DNA from: PALSA-243 sp049522755 | GTDB lineage: Bacteria; Acidobacteriota; Terriglobia; Bryobacterales; Bryobacteraceae | Direction of reading: 5' to 3' | Assembly (NCBI GenBank): GCA_049522755.1 | Contig: JBEKNN010000171.1 | Location: forward strand, 1-20,249 | DNA: 20,249 bases | In this document: positions 13,041 to 20,249 of the stretch, piece after piece | Layout: the number at the start of each line of letters is the position of its first letter | Position numbering within the stretch: position 1 is the stretch's first letter | Notes under the pieces: generated by a model | What the model saw: only the letters and a program-made list of their open reading frames with translations | The model's database searches: none | Told to the model about the DNA's origin: nothing | Program-made: the position numbers and the translations under genes

Positions 13041-14207
13041 TCAGATGGCGCCGCGTGGCGCCATTCCGTCGCGGGCGGGTAAACTGAATCCCGCCGGCGT
13101 CTCCACGACGTCCGCTGCCGGGGTTTGATCGAGTCCCGCCACACTTGTATGCAGGGCGTAAAGATCGCTGTTGAAAAATTCGCCCAGGAAGGCGTCGACC
13201 ACGCGCGGGTCGAACTGGCGGCCCCGCTCCCGGTGGATTTCCGCTACCGCCCGATTTGCCGGCCAGGCGCGCCTGTAAGGCCGATCGTGGGTGAGGACGT
13301 CGAAGGTGTCGGCCAGCGTCACAATTCGGGCCGCTACCGGTATATCCTCTCCTTTCGTGCTGTTGTAGCCGCAGCCGTCCCAGCGCTCGTGGTGATAGAA
13401 CGCAATCTCCTGGGCCAGCTTCAGAATCGAGAAATGACTCATGGTGAGGATCTCGGCGCCAATGGCCGTGTGCTTCCTGATTCGGTCGAACTCTTCCTGC
13501 GTCAGCTTGCCTGGTTTCAGCAGAATGCGGTCGGGGATTGCGATTTTGCCGATATCGTGCAGAGTGGCGGCTGCCCGGATCAGCTGCACCCGCTCTTCGG
13601 AAAAGCCCATGGCCCGTCCGATAGAAGCAGCCAGAAGGCCCACCCGTTGAGCGTGTTGCGCGGTTTCGTCGTCCCGGTAGCCGGCCATTTTTTCCAGGCA
13701 ATCGATAACCTCGATCTGCGCCTGGTCCAAAGCGCTGGTCCCTTGGCGCACCTGCTCCTCCAGTAACTGATTGCGGCCGTGAATCTGAACGTAGAGTAAT
13801 CGTGTCTCCAGCAGGTTCTTGATGCGCAGAACCAGCTCCGTGTGATCGAAAGGCTTGGTGATGAAATCGTTCGCGCCCATCGAGAGCGCCCGCTGCCTGA
13901 TAGAGGGATCGACCTCCGCGGTTAGAACCAGGATGGGCACGTAACTACTTCGCGGAATCCGGCTCTGTAACGCCTCGATCAATTGCAGCCCATCCAGATA
14001 GGGCATGAGAAAATCCACCAGGATAAGGTCGGGTTCGAATTCGGTGTAATGCCGCGCCGCCTCGCGAGCGTCCGTGAGGCTGTTGAGCCGGCTGTATCCG
14101 GCATTTTGCAATACCGCCGTCAGAAGGCGTATGCAGCTCTCGTCGTCGTCTACAATCAAAAGCTTCGCATATTCGATGGCGCTATTCCCCATGGCTGGCA
14201 TTCGCAT
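13041..14207 (-). CDS. Response regulator with receiver and HD-GYP domains
   Basis: The 388-residue product has an N-terminal receiver: acidic pocket VDDDE (19-23), phospho-acceptor Asp65 in LILVDFLMP, Thr96, and Lys118 in TKPF. An HD-GYP domain (about 165-345) follows, with His185, the HD pair His217-Asp218 in LHDIGKI, YHHERWDG (271-278) and VTLADTFDVLTHDRPYR. HD-GYP enzymes hydrolyse cyclic-di-GMP. The family GYP motif reads GYN here (280-282), and the following segment STKGEDIP lacks the usual G-L. Metal-binding histidines and aspartates appear intact, so activity is likely but altered partner binding is possible. The ATG overlaps the TGA of the sensor kinase as TGATG, so the two are coupled and probably form one pathway. 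Residue 6 is an alternative start. Confidence 0.92.
   Translation of the reverse strand: MRMPAMGNSAIEYAKLLIVDDDESCIRLLTAVLQNAGYSRLNSLTDAREAARHYTEFEPDLILVDFLMPYLDGLQLIEALQSRIPRSSYVPILVLTAEVDPSIRQRALSMGANDFITKPFDHTELVLRIKNLLETRLLYVQIHGRNQLLEEQVRQGTSALDQAQIEVIDCLEKMAGYRDDETAQHAQRVGLLAASIGRAMGFSEERVQLIRAAATLHDIGKIAIPDRILLKPGKLTQEEFDRIRKHTAIGAEILTMSHFSILKLAQEIAFYHHERWDGCGYNSTKGEDIPVAARIVTLADTFDVLTHDRPYRRAWPANRAVAEIHRERGRQFDPRVVDAFLGEFFNSDLYALHTSVAGLDQTPAADVVETPAGFSLPARDGMAPRGAI
13045..13064 (-). other. GC-rich hairpin at the 3' end of the HD-GYP gene
   Basis: A perfect 8-bp inverted repeat, atggcgcc (13045-13052) and ggcgccat (13057-13064), with a four-base loop lies in the last codons of the HD-GYP gene, one base before the stop. 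It may stabilise the 3' end or weaken read-through into the M61 gene. No T tract follows on the minus strand. Confidence 0.4.
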
Positions 14208-17200
14208 CAGACCCTGGCGACCAAATGCACCCGGCCCAGATAATCCTTGAGCTCGGTCAACTGTCTGCTCAGAGATCCGGGGTCCATTTGTTTCGCGGAG
14301 TGCTCCATCGCTGCGCCCAATCGGGTGAGTTCCGGAAATCCATAGGAGCCGCCGCTGCCTTTGATGTTGTGGCTCCTAACCGCGAGCCGCTCAAAGGCGG
14401 AAGCGGCCAGAAGCGCTATCATCTCGGGCAGTTCCTCCCGCCGGGCCGCCAGGTAGCCGGGCACGATCTCCTCCAGGCCGTCCGGCATCTCGATCCCGAT
14501 CGACTGGGGGGACGCCGCTTCCGGCGCATCCACCGAAGCGATCGTCTGCCCGAATTCCTCGATAGCGCTGAGCAGCTTGTGCTTGGAGACGGGCTTCGAG
14601 AGGTGATGATTGCAGCCCGCGCCGGCGCTCAACTCCACATCTTGCGGCAGGGCGTTCGCGGTGAGCGCAATGATTGGAATCGCAGCGGTTCGACGAACCT
14701 TCTCGATGGCGCGTATGGCGCGCGTAGCGGTTAATCCGTCCATCACGGGCATCTGTATATCCATAAGGATCAGATCGAAGCTGCCTGCTGCGAACCGTTC
14801 CACCGCGGCCGCGCCGTCCTCGGTAAACGTCAATTGGTGCGGGCTCCCCTTCAAATACACCTCAACCAGGAGGCGGTTGTCCGGCGAATCCTCCGCGATC
14901 AGGATTCTTAGCGGCCTGACGGACGCCGTCGCCTTGCGGTTGGAGCCCCCCGGCGTTTGCAACTCCGCGCCTTCCCGAGGCTGCATGGCATTGCACACCA
15001 GGCGCAACAAGTCGCCGCGCTTCACGGGCTTGACGGCATAGCCCGATAACCCGGCTTCCCGGCGCCGCAGGACGTCCCCCGGCCGGACATCGGACATGAA
15101 CATCACCACTGGCAGGTTCGGAGCCAGATGTTTGATGCGGGCCGTTGTTTCGAAGCCATCCATTCCGGGCATATCGCTATCCACCAGAGCCAGCGAATAG
15201 GGCCGCCTGGCATCGATCGCGGCGGAAAGATTCGCCAGCGCCTCCGCCGGCGCGCCGAACTCGGCGCTTTGAATGCCCCACGCGTTCAATGTCTCTCCCA
15301 GGATGAAGCGGTTCGTGGCGTTGTCGTCGATCACCAGAATGCGGCGGCCATAGAAGTCCGCCAATTCAAGCGGAGCTTTCCGCTCACTCCGGCTCCCCGG
15401 CTGGAACCGGGCGTTGAAGCGGAATGTGCTGCCCCCTTGCGCGCCGCTTGTCACCGTCAGGCTTCCGCCCATGCGCTCCACCAGACGCCGGCTGATTTCC
15501 AAACCGAGGCCGGTTCCGCCGTATTTTCGGGTGATCGACGAATCGGCTTGCGTGAAATTTTCGAAGATCGTTTCCAACTGGTCCGGCGGAATTCCGATGC
15601 CCGTATCCGAGATGGTGAATTCTATCTCGCCGGATTTGCCGGATTCGCGGTTCTGCACTGTCAAAAGCACCTCTCCCGCCTCGGTGAACTTCACGGCGTT
15701 CCCCAGCAGATTGATGAGCACCTGTCGCAGCCGGGCCGGGTCCCCCGCCAGGGCCGTGGCGAGGCCAGGCGACAGATGGGTCATCAGGCCGATGCCTTTG
15801 GCGCGCGTCTTGACTCCGGTGAGTTCCACCGCGTGATCCACCACCTCTTCGAGATCGAAATCCACATGCTCCAGCTCCAGATGGCCCGCCTCGATCTTCG
15901 ACAAATCGAGAATGTCGTTGATGAGTATGAGCAGATTGGCTCCGGCCCGCCGGAACACCTCAACGTACTGCAACTGCTCGGCGTCAAGCTGGGATTCCGC
16001 CAGCATGTCGGACATGCCCAGAATCGCGTTCATGGGCGTGCGTATCTCATGGCTCATCGCGGCCAGAAAGTTGCTTTTGGCCAAATTGGCTTCCTCGGCG
16101 CGCCGGGTCTGCTCTGCCAGCTTTTCGTTGTTCACGCGCAGTTCGTTTTCCAGAAACTTGGCAGCCGCGATGTCGGTGGCCACGGCCAGAAACCCCTGAA
16201 GGCTGCCGTCGGGATTGCGGACAGCCGTAACCGATACCCGTACATCCAGCCGGCTGCCGTCTTTGCGCACGTATGTCCACTCGCGCTGATCGAAGTTCCG
16301 TAGACGCACAGGTTCGGCGAAGACGTCGAAACCACGCACCGGGCGGCCCATCTCCTGCGTCAGGACCACCGAACGATCGAGCCACTCGGATTCCAGGTGG
16401 ATCATGTCGAGCGTGCGGATGCCGGTCACTTCTTCGGCGCGATATTGCAGCATCCGTTCGGCGCCCGTATTGAACACGGTAATGGTCCCTTGCGTATCGG
16501 TGGCGACAATCGATACCTCCGATGCCGCGTCCAGCACCGCCTGGAACTTCGCACGGGTCTCGGCGACGGTCCCGGCGGCCTGCGCGAGCGCAACGGTGCG
16601 TTCCCGAACCCGCCGCTCCAGACCCTCGTGCAGATTTCTAATTTCACCTTCTGCCCGCTTACGCTCGCTAATATCGGTGCAGGCGCCAATCCATTCCAGG
16701 ATGGAGCCGTCGTCGTTGCGAACAGGTACAACCCGGGCCAGCATCCAGCAATACGCGCCATCGCGCCCGCGCACCCGCGTCTCTATTTCGTAGGCGACTC
16801 CGGTTCGCATTGCCTCAGCCCATTTCGCGGCGGCTATAGGCCGGTCGTCCGGGTGCAGAGACTCCGAGCGCACATCCGCGCCGGTTTGCCCCGTGAATGC
16901 TATCCACTCATCCTCCGCGCCGGTCGGCGCGCCATCCGGAGACATGGTCCATACAATTTGGGACGTGGCTTTGACCAGGGCGTGATAGCGCAGCTTTCCG
17001 GCGGCAAGCCCTTCGCTCAATTCGGCTAAAGCCAGATAACGATTATGCTCAAGCAGTGCGGATTCCCGCGCTTCCCGGCGAATCCTGTGGCCTTTCAGGC
17101 GTCGCAGCGCGAATACGGCAAGAAGGAAAACGGTCAACCCTGCCGCGCTCGAGGCCCACAGCAGCTCCCGCTCATACCTGCTTTGCTCGAGGCTTTGGGC

Positions 17201-17779
17201 CATGAGTAAGCGTTCCGATTCAGCCCGAATCCCATCGCTCTCAGCGCGCAGCTGAGTCATCAGCGCGCTCCCCTTGCCGCTGAGCACTACCGCCAGCGCG
17301 GCATTAAAACCCCGGTCGCGCCTCAACCGGACAGTCTCGGACAGTTCAGCGAGCTTTTCGTTCATCGCCACTGCAAATCGCTCCACGTTTTGCCGCCGGC
17401 GATTGGTCTTGGATGTGAGTGCCCGAAGCTCTTGTAATTGTCCGTAAATCCGGTCGTGCGCCGCCAGAAACGGAGTCAAGTAGCTTTCCTGCCCGGTCAG
17501 GAGGTATCCGCGCTGGCCGGTTTCCGCATCCTTGACCGTCGACAAAAGCTCGGCCGCCTTTTCGAGGATGAGTTGCGTATCTTCCACCCAGCGCGTGCTG
17601 TCGCGATATTGCCGGATGGCCTGAAAGGTAGCGGCGCTGAAGAGGAGGCTGACAGCGGCCAGCGCCATAAACAGCGGCCGCATGAGGCGGGCGAGAGTAT
17701 GGCGCGCGTCTGAGCGCGGCGTCCGATTGGGAGTCACTTGGCCGCACCGTTCACTTTCATCGATAACCTTATCGGCCAT
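14207..17779 (-). CDS. Hybrid sensor histidine kinase (CHASE3-PAS-PAS-HisKA-HATPase-REC-REC-HPt)
   Basis: With the ATG at 17779 the product has 1190 residues. In order: membrane helix (about 35-57), periplasmic CHASE3 domain (57-190, with VKDAETGQRGYLLTGQE), and second helix (207-226). Then two PAS domains (262-375 and 413-540) and HisKA with His577 in MSHEIRTP. HATPase_c has the N-box NAVKF (Asn694), DTGIGI and GGTGLGLEIS. Two receivers follow: Asp867 in LVDSDMPGMDG and Asp1007 in LMDIQMPVMDG. The HPt domain has His1137 in SHNIKGSGG. All phosphorelay residues are present, so a full His-Asp-His relay is expected, probably ending on the HD-GYP regulator, whose ATG overlaps this stop. The open frame extends to a TTG at 17854, but that overlaps the divergent gene's longest frame by nine bases and adds 25 residues with AT-rich codons, so 17779 is preferred. 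Neither start has a good Shine-Dalgarno. Confidence 0.94.
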   Translation of the reverse strand: MADKVIDESERCGQVTPNRTPRSDARHTLARLMRPLFMALAAVSLLFSAATFQAIRQYRDSTRWVEDTQLILEKAAELLSTVKDAETGQRGYLLTGQESYLTPFLAAHDRIYGQLQELRALTSKTNRRRQNVERFAVAMNEKLAELSETVRLRRDRGFNAALAVVLSGKGSALMTQLRAESDGIRAESERLLMAQSLEQSRYERELLWASSAAGLTVFLLAVFALRRLKGHRIRREARESALLEHNRYLALAELSEGLAAGKLRYHALVKATSQIVWTMSPDGAPTGAEDEWIAFTGQTGADVRSESLHPDDRPIAAAKWAEAMRTGVAYEIETRVRGRDGAYCWMLARVVPVRNDDGSILEWIGACTDISERKRAEGEIRNLHEGLERRVRERTVALAQAAGTVAETRAKFQAVLDAASEVSIVATDTQGTITVFNTGAERMLQYRAEEVTGIRTLDMIHLESEWLDRSVVLTQEMGRPVRGFDVFAEPVRLRNFDQREWTYVRKDGSRLDVRVSVTAVRNPDGSLQGFLAVATDIAAAKFLENELRVNNEKLAEQTRRAEEANLAKSNFLAAMSHEIRTPMNAILGMSDMLAESQLDAEQLQYVEVFRRAGANLLILINDILDLSKIEAGHLELEHVDFDLEEVVDHAVELTGVKTRAKGIGLMTHLSPGLATALAGDPARLRQVLINLLGNAVKFTEAGEVLLTVQNRESGKSGEIEFTISDTGIGIPPDQLETIFENFTQADSSITRKYGGTGLGLEISRRLVERMGGSLTVTSGAQGGSTFRFNARFQPGSRSERKAPLELADFYGRRILVIDDNATNRFILGETLNAWGIQSAEFGAPAEALANLSAAIDARRPYSLALVDSDMPGMDGFETTARIKHLAPNLPVVMFMSDVRPGDVLRRREAGLSGYAVKPVKRGDLLRLVCNAMQPREGAELQTPGGSNRKATASVRPLRILIAEDSPDNRLLVEVYLKGSPHQLTFTEDGAAAVERFAAGSFDLILMDIQMPVMDGLTATRAIRAIEKVRRTAAIPIIALTANALPQDVELSAGAGCNHHLSKPVSKHKLLSAIEEFGQTIASVDAPEAASPQSIGIEMPDGLEEIVPGYLAARREELPEMIALLAASAFERLAVRSHNIKGSGGSYGFPELTRLGAAMEHSAKQMDPGSLSRQLTELKDYLGRVHLVARV

Positions 17780-17838
17780 CTGAGCAAATAGCCGCCCGGT
17801 AACTTTCGGCTCGGAATCGCGTTCATCCTGCCGATAAG
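17761..17838. promoter_or_regulatory. Inverted repeats in the divergent promoter region
   Basis: cgataa (17761-17766) and ttatcg (17769-17774) form a dyad with a two-base centre. The nine-base cttatcggc (17768-17776) is repeated inverted as gccgataag at 17830-17838. The three half-sites share CGATAA and surround the start region between the kinase and the double-receiver gene. A minus-strand TATGAT (complement of 17840-17845) could be a -10 box for the kinase. They could be operator sites, but chance cannot be excluded. Confidence 0.35.
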
Positions 17839-17884
17839 AATCATAGTGAGACAAAGCTTGAATACGGACGCCCCTTCAGAATCG

Positions 17885-18676
17885 ATGCAAGGCAAGAGGA
17901 TCGGCCTGGTTGGCTGTACGGCGATCGAGGCCGCCATTACCAGCGCCCTCAAACAAGCGCAAGCGTCGTTCACCATCATCGAGGCGGACGCGGTTGACCC
18001 TGGGGCTTCCGATCTCGATCGATTTGACGCGCTGATACTCGGCGTCGGCGTCAATTCTTCCGAGCGGGGCTGGCAACGGCCCGAGATATTGCGAAATCAC
18101 ACGCGGCCGCTGCTGCTGGCCGGTCCGCCGGAAGCCATCTATTGCCGCGAAGCCTTGCAGAGCCATGCCGACGACGTGATCCTGTCGCCATTCTCCGCGC
18201 CCGAATTGCTTTTCCGCCTGCACCGGATAACCGGCGGCAAGTGCGTCTACAGCGAGGCCGTCGTACGATCGGCCAAGCCCATCGTCCTGGCCGTCGACGA
18301 CGACCGCAACATCACCATCTATCTGGCATGCGTGCTCAAGAACCTGGATGTGGAAATGCATTTTGTAAACGATGGAAGAGCGGCGCTGGCCGCCGCCCGC
18401 CAGTTGCTCCCCGACCTGCTGTTGCTGGATATAGGGCTGCCCGGCATGAATGGCCTCGAGGTGCTTCGCCGGTTGCGAAACGATCCCGGAACGCGCGATA
18501 TCGCAACCGTTCTGCTGACCGCGTCGTCCGATCCGTTCCATGTGAGCGATGGCGCCGATCTCGGCGTGTTGGATTACATCCTGAAGCCCTTCGGCCACAT
18601 CGACCTGGTGCGCAAACTGAAGGCTCTTATCCGGATCAAGCCTGCACTGCCATATGCTCACGCCACACCTTATTAA
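17885..18676 (+). CDS. Two-receiver protein: degenerate pseudo-receiver plus intact REC domain
   Basis: The 263-residue product has a first domain (about 4-115) with receiver shape: RIGLVGCTAIEAAITSAL at the start, ADDVILSPFSAPELLFRLHRI at the end. It lacks the acidic pair, and the phospho-acceptor position reads LILGVGVNS. The second domain (about 131-250) is a normal receiver with VDDD (137-140), Asp182 in LLLLDIGLPGMNG, Thr212 and Lys234 in ILKPFG. No output domain follows, so it may act through protein contact or as a phosphate shuttle. It is divergent from the kinase/HD-GYP operon, which suggests it serves the same pathway. The ATG at 17885 places the first beta strand directly at the N-terminus; a GTG at 17846 would add 13 residues but overlap the kinase's longest frame. 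Confidence 0.87.
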   Translation: MQGKRIGLVGCTAIEAAITSALKQAQASFTIIEADAVDPGASDLDRFDALILGVGVNSSERGWQRPEILRNHTRPLLLAGPPEAIYCREALQSHADDVILSPFSAPELLFRLHRITGGKCVYSEAVVRSAKPIVLAVDDDRNITIYLACVLKNLDVEMHFVNDGRAALAAARQLLPDLLLLDIGLPGMNGLEVLRRLRNDPGTRDIATVLLTASSDPFHVSDGADLGVLDYILKPFGHIDLVRKLKALIRIKPALPYAHATPY

Positions 18677-18762
18677 GTCCCGGGGCGCGGGGCCGTTCCT
18701 CATAGAAAGATCCGGAGCCCAGGGACAATGAGAGCGCTATCATAATCGGCACAGAGAGTGCT

Positions 18763-18957
18763 GTGAACCGACGCCGATTCATCAAGGATCTTGCCGTAAC
18801 GGCGGCTGCCGCCGAAGCTTTGGAAGCCATCGAACCGCCGCCGCAGGAACCCGCCAGTACCGATGGCTATACGCTCATCCCGGAATACCTGATCGAGCAG
18901 CGGCCCGATGTGCTGGAGATGTCGCGCTCAAACCCCCGCGCTTCCACGAGACCGTGA
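18763..18957 (+). pseudogene. Truncated gene with twin-arginine-like N-terminus
   Basis: A GTG at 18763 opens a 64-residue frame beginning NRRRFIKDLAVTAAAAEALE, which resembles a Tat signal (RRxFIK), although the hydrophobic stretch is weak and carries Glu. It continues with GYTLIPEYLIEQRPDVLEM. After about base 18925 the codons become unlike those before, and the frame ends at TGA within the 3' end of the minus-strand gene. This looks like the first fifth or so of a longer exported protein whose remainder was deleted. The family is not recognised. A modest GAGAG lies upstream of the GTG. Confidence 0.5.
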
Positions 18958-19606
18958 TCTCCGCGTCGCCGGTTTCCGTCTCGGCGCCGGTCACTTCCAC
19001 GTTCTCTCCCGAGCCGGCATGGCTGTAATTCTTCCCCTCCAGCTTTTCCCAGGTGGATTCGCCGCCCTCTATGTCCGGTATCAGCACGGCCTTGAACCTT
19101 CTGGTATTGGGCAGCAGCAAGTGCTTCTTGGCGGCCATCATGCCATCGTGATGCCGGATCTCGATGCGGACCAGTGGTTCGATCTCGAGCTCGACCGTTT
19201 TCTCCGTGCCGTTCTGGAGTGTGACCGGCTTCGCCTCGACCAGCCGCCAATTCTTGGCCGACGCCGTCACCGTGAGCGCCTGGTCGCCTGTCCCTTGGAA
19301 CACCACCTTCGCCGTCGCGCCTTCCACCATCTGCGTCGGCTGTTCGTCGGGCGTAAACCGCTCGCCCGCTCCCGCGATCTTCACTGTCACGGGGCCGGTC
19401 CAGTTGAGGTCTTTGGCCACCACCGTCACGACCAATGTCCATTGACAGCGAGGGACTGTCTCGTCCGGGGCGTCCGTGCTCACCTTGGCCGTCCCTTCCC
19501 TCTTTTCGCCGCTTCGGAGCGCTTTCTCAAGCGGCGTCGGGTTCTTTTCCGTTTTAGACGACGGCTCTTTATCGCCTTCCGGGAATCCGTGCGTACTGTC
19601 GGCCAT
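18875..19606 (-). CDS. Unknown protein with beta-rich (Ig/regulatory-like) domain, probably 3'-truncated
   Basis: The 243-residue product is not recognised. Its first 55 residues are polar (GDKEPSSKTEKNPTPLEKAL). Then come repeating beta-strand patterns: WTLVVTVVAKDLNWTGPVTV, ATAKVVFQGTGDQALTVTAS, KPVTLQNGTEKTVELEIEPL and DAEITVSWKR, like an Ig or carboxypeptidase-regulatory fold. From about SWKRGG (base 18930 on) the codons turn AT-richer at third positions and overlap the truncated plus-strand gene, so the true C-terminus is probably lost. The ATG is two bases after the stop of the upstream gene. It may be an adaptor or the front of an effector, by analogy with its partner; this is inference. 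Confidence 0.55.
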   Translation of the reverse strand: MADSTHGFPEGDKEPSSKTEKNPTPLEKALRSGEKREGTAKVSTDAPDETVPRCQWTLVVTVVAKDLNWTGPVTVKIAGAGERFTPDEQPTQMVEGATAKVVFQGTGDQALTVTASAKNWRLVEAKPVTLQNGTEKTVELEIEPLVRIEIRHHDGMMAAKKHLLLPNTRRFKAVLIPDIEGGESTWEKLEGKNYSHAGSGENVEVTGAETETGDAEITVSWKRGGLSATSPAHRAAARSGIPG

Positions 19607-19608
19607 GG

Positions 19609-19968
19609 TTAGCTTGCGGTGGAACGGAGGTGTTGGAACGTCAGCCGGACCGGCAGATCGGCCTTCGTGGCCGAAGCAAACTCGCGGTTCGTCAGAAGCT
19701 CGCGCGCCCAGCCATACTCCGCCGCGCGATCGAACTCCGGACCCAGGATGAACATGTGCTCGATGAAGGTGAGCAGGTCGCCTTTGCCCGTCAGGCCGTA
19801 TGATCGCCCGCGGGCGATGCCATCGCGGATGCGCGCGCGAATCTGTTCGGTCAACTGCGCGCAGTCTTCCGGAAACAGGCCGCGCACATGCGCCAGCGCT
19901 CCGGTTTCAAACGCATCCAGCAGAGCTTGCGCCAGCGCCTCCATCTGCGCTTTGCGTATCGTCAGCAT
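19609..19968 (-). CDS. Small helical protein of the kind found beside VgrG/PAAR effector genes
   Basis: The 119-residue product starts MLTIRKAQMEALAQALLDAF and continues LFPEDCAQLTEQIRARIRDG, GRSYGLTGKGDLLTFIEHMF and ILGPEFDRAAEYGWARELL. From memory, proteins opening M-x-T/V-I-R-x-x-Q-M-x-A-L, with a later YGI...D...FI..MF.LG..FD pattern, are frequent neighbours of type VI secretion spike and effector genes; their function is unknown. The ATG at 19968 has a strong Shine-Dalgarno (GGAGGG eight bases upstream); the frame is open further up to 20019 without one. Two bases separate its TAA from the next gene. Confidence 0.65.
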   Translation of the reverse strand: MLTIRKAQMEALAQALLDAFETGALAHVRGLFPEDCAQLTEQIRARIRDGIARGRSYGLTGKGDLLTFIEHMFILGPEFDRAAEYGWARELLTNREFASATKADLPVRLTFQHLRSTAS

Positions 19969-20249
19969 CGAATATGCCCTCCACACCGAATCGCCGCGCC
20001 AGCCGCCACGGCGTGGCATTCGCCGATCCCGCGCGCAAACCCAACTAGCTCCTCACTGCGCTGCCGCGGCCTCTGTCTTTCCGCGCGGATCGTCGGATCC
20101 AACCGACCATTGAACGGATCGGCGATTGGCCGGAAATTCTCGACCGGAAATACCCCTAGCGGGGCGTAGCCGGAAGCAAACGGGAAAATTCGTTACGATG
20201 CCGGAACGGGCGTCGAACCGGGAACGGAGCGGTACAAGGATCAGATCGC
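19969..20249. other. Right-edge region, ambiguous coding remnants
   Basis: No clean gene is visible. On the minus strand, one frame entering from the edge reads DLILVPLRSRFDARSGIVTN and another then reads FASGYAPLGVFPVENFRPI and DPFNGRLDPTIRAE. A single extra base near 20185 would join them. That second frame stays open until a TGA overlapping the start of the 119-residue gene. On the plus strand, the last 75 bases also read plausibly (KIRYDAGTGVEPGTERYKDQ) but lack a start. A cccc-tagc-gggg stem lies at 20153-20164. The strand cannot be decided here. Confidence 0.25.

Noticed and set aside
15128..16303. A 391-codon plus-strand open frame opposite the sensor kinase
   Set aside because: Low-complexity His/Gln/Arg composition, no family features, fully antisense to the HATPase and PAS region.
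1..20249. tRNA or rRNA genes
   Set aside because: No acceptor/T-loop pattern or conserved rRNA stretch was noticed on either strand by eye.

Overview
The window reads as a chromosomal segment from a high-GC bacterium, most likely an acidobacterium of the Bryobacterales/Solibacter type. This is inferred from protein families, not from a marker gene. The main pointers are an orphan FtsX/MacB-type permease of the acidobacterial ADOP kind, an AtuA-family (DUF1446) protein next to an acyl-CoA carboxylase beta subunit, an M61 peptidase, and a dispersed palindromic repeat between genes. No rRNA, tRNA, CRISPR array or intact transposase was recognised.

Layout, left to right. 1-209: edge sequence with no convincing gene. 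210-2705 (+): ADOP-type permease. 2742-4510 (-): M16 peptidase of the YmfH/AlbF kind preceded by a small one-helix membrane protein, probably one operon. 4612-8335 (+): a probable metabolic cluster of secreted NIPSNAP protein, carboxyltransferase beta subunit, a structured 210-bp spacer, AtuA-family protein, and a 68-residue coupled protein. 8336-8668: repeat-rich intergenic DNA. 8669-10104 (+): Wzt-like polysaccharide ABC ATPase overlapping a DUF167 gene. 10176-10962 (+): a frameshifted, stripped-down sigma-54 type AAA+ gene. 11112-12986 (-): secreted M61 peptidase. 13041-17779 (-): hybrid sensor kinase overlapping a receiver/HD-GYP gene, facing a divergent two-receiver protein (17885-18676, +). 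18763 to the end: an apparent deletion junction between a truncated plus-strand gene and a truncated minus-strand pair that may derive from a secretion-effector cluster.

How parts work together. The kinase (CHASE3, two PAS, HisKA, HATPase, two REC, HPt) carries a full phosphorelay. Its stop overlaps the start of the HD-GYP regulator, so the likely output is cyclic-di-GMP turnover, with the divergent double-receiver protein as a possible extra partner. The carboxylase/AtuA cluster suggests breakdown of a branched or isoprenoid-like acyl-CoA, but the biotin-carrying alpha subunit is not here.

The most interesting non-coding signal lies in 6584-6793. It holds GA-loop hairpins repeated at 8543-8583, with one paired compensatory base change between copies. 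It also holds a duplicated Shine-Dalgarno/start region that creates a 24-codon upstream ORF. That ORF contains a strong GC hairpin ending just before the second ribosome binding site, and its stop overlaps the AtuA start (ATGA).
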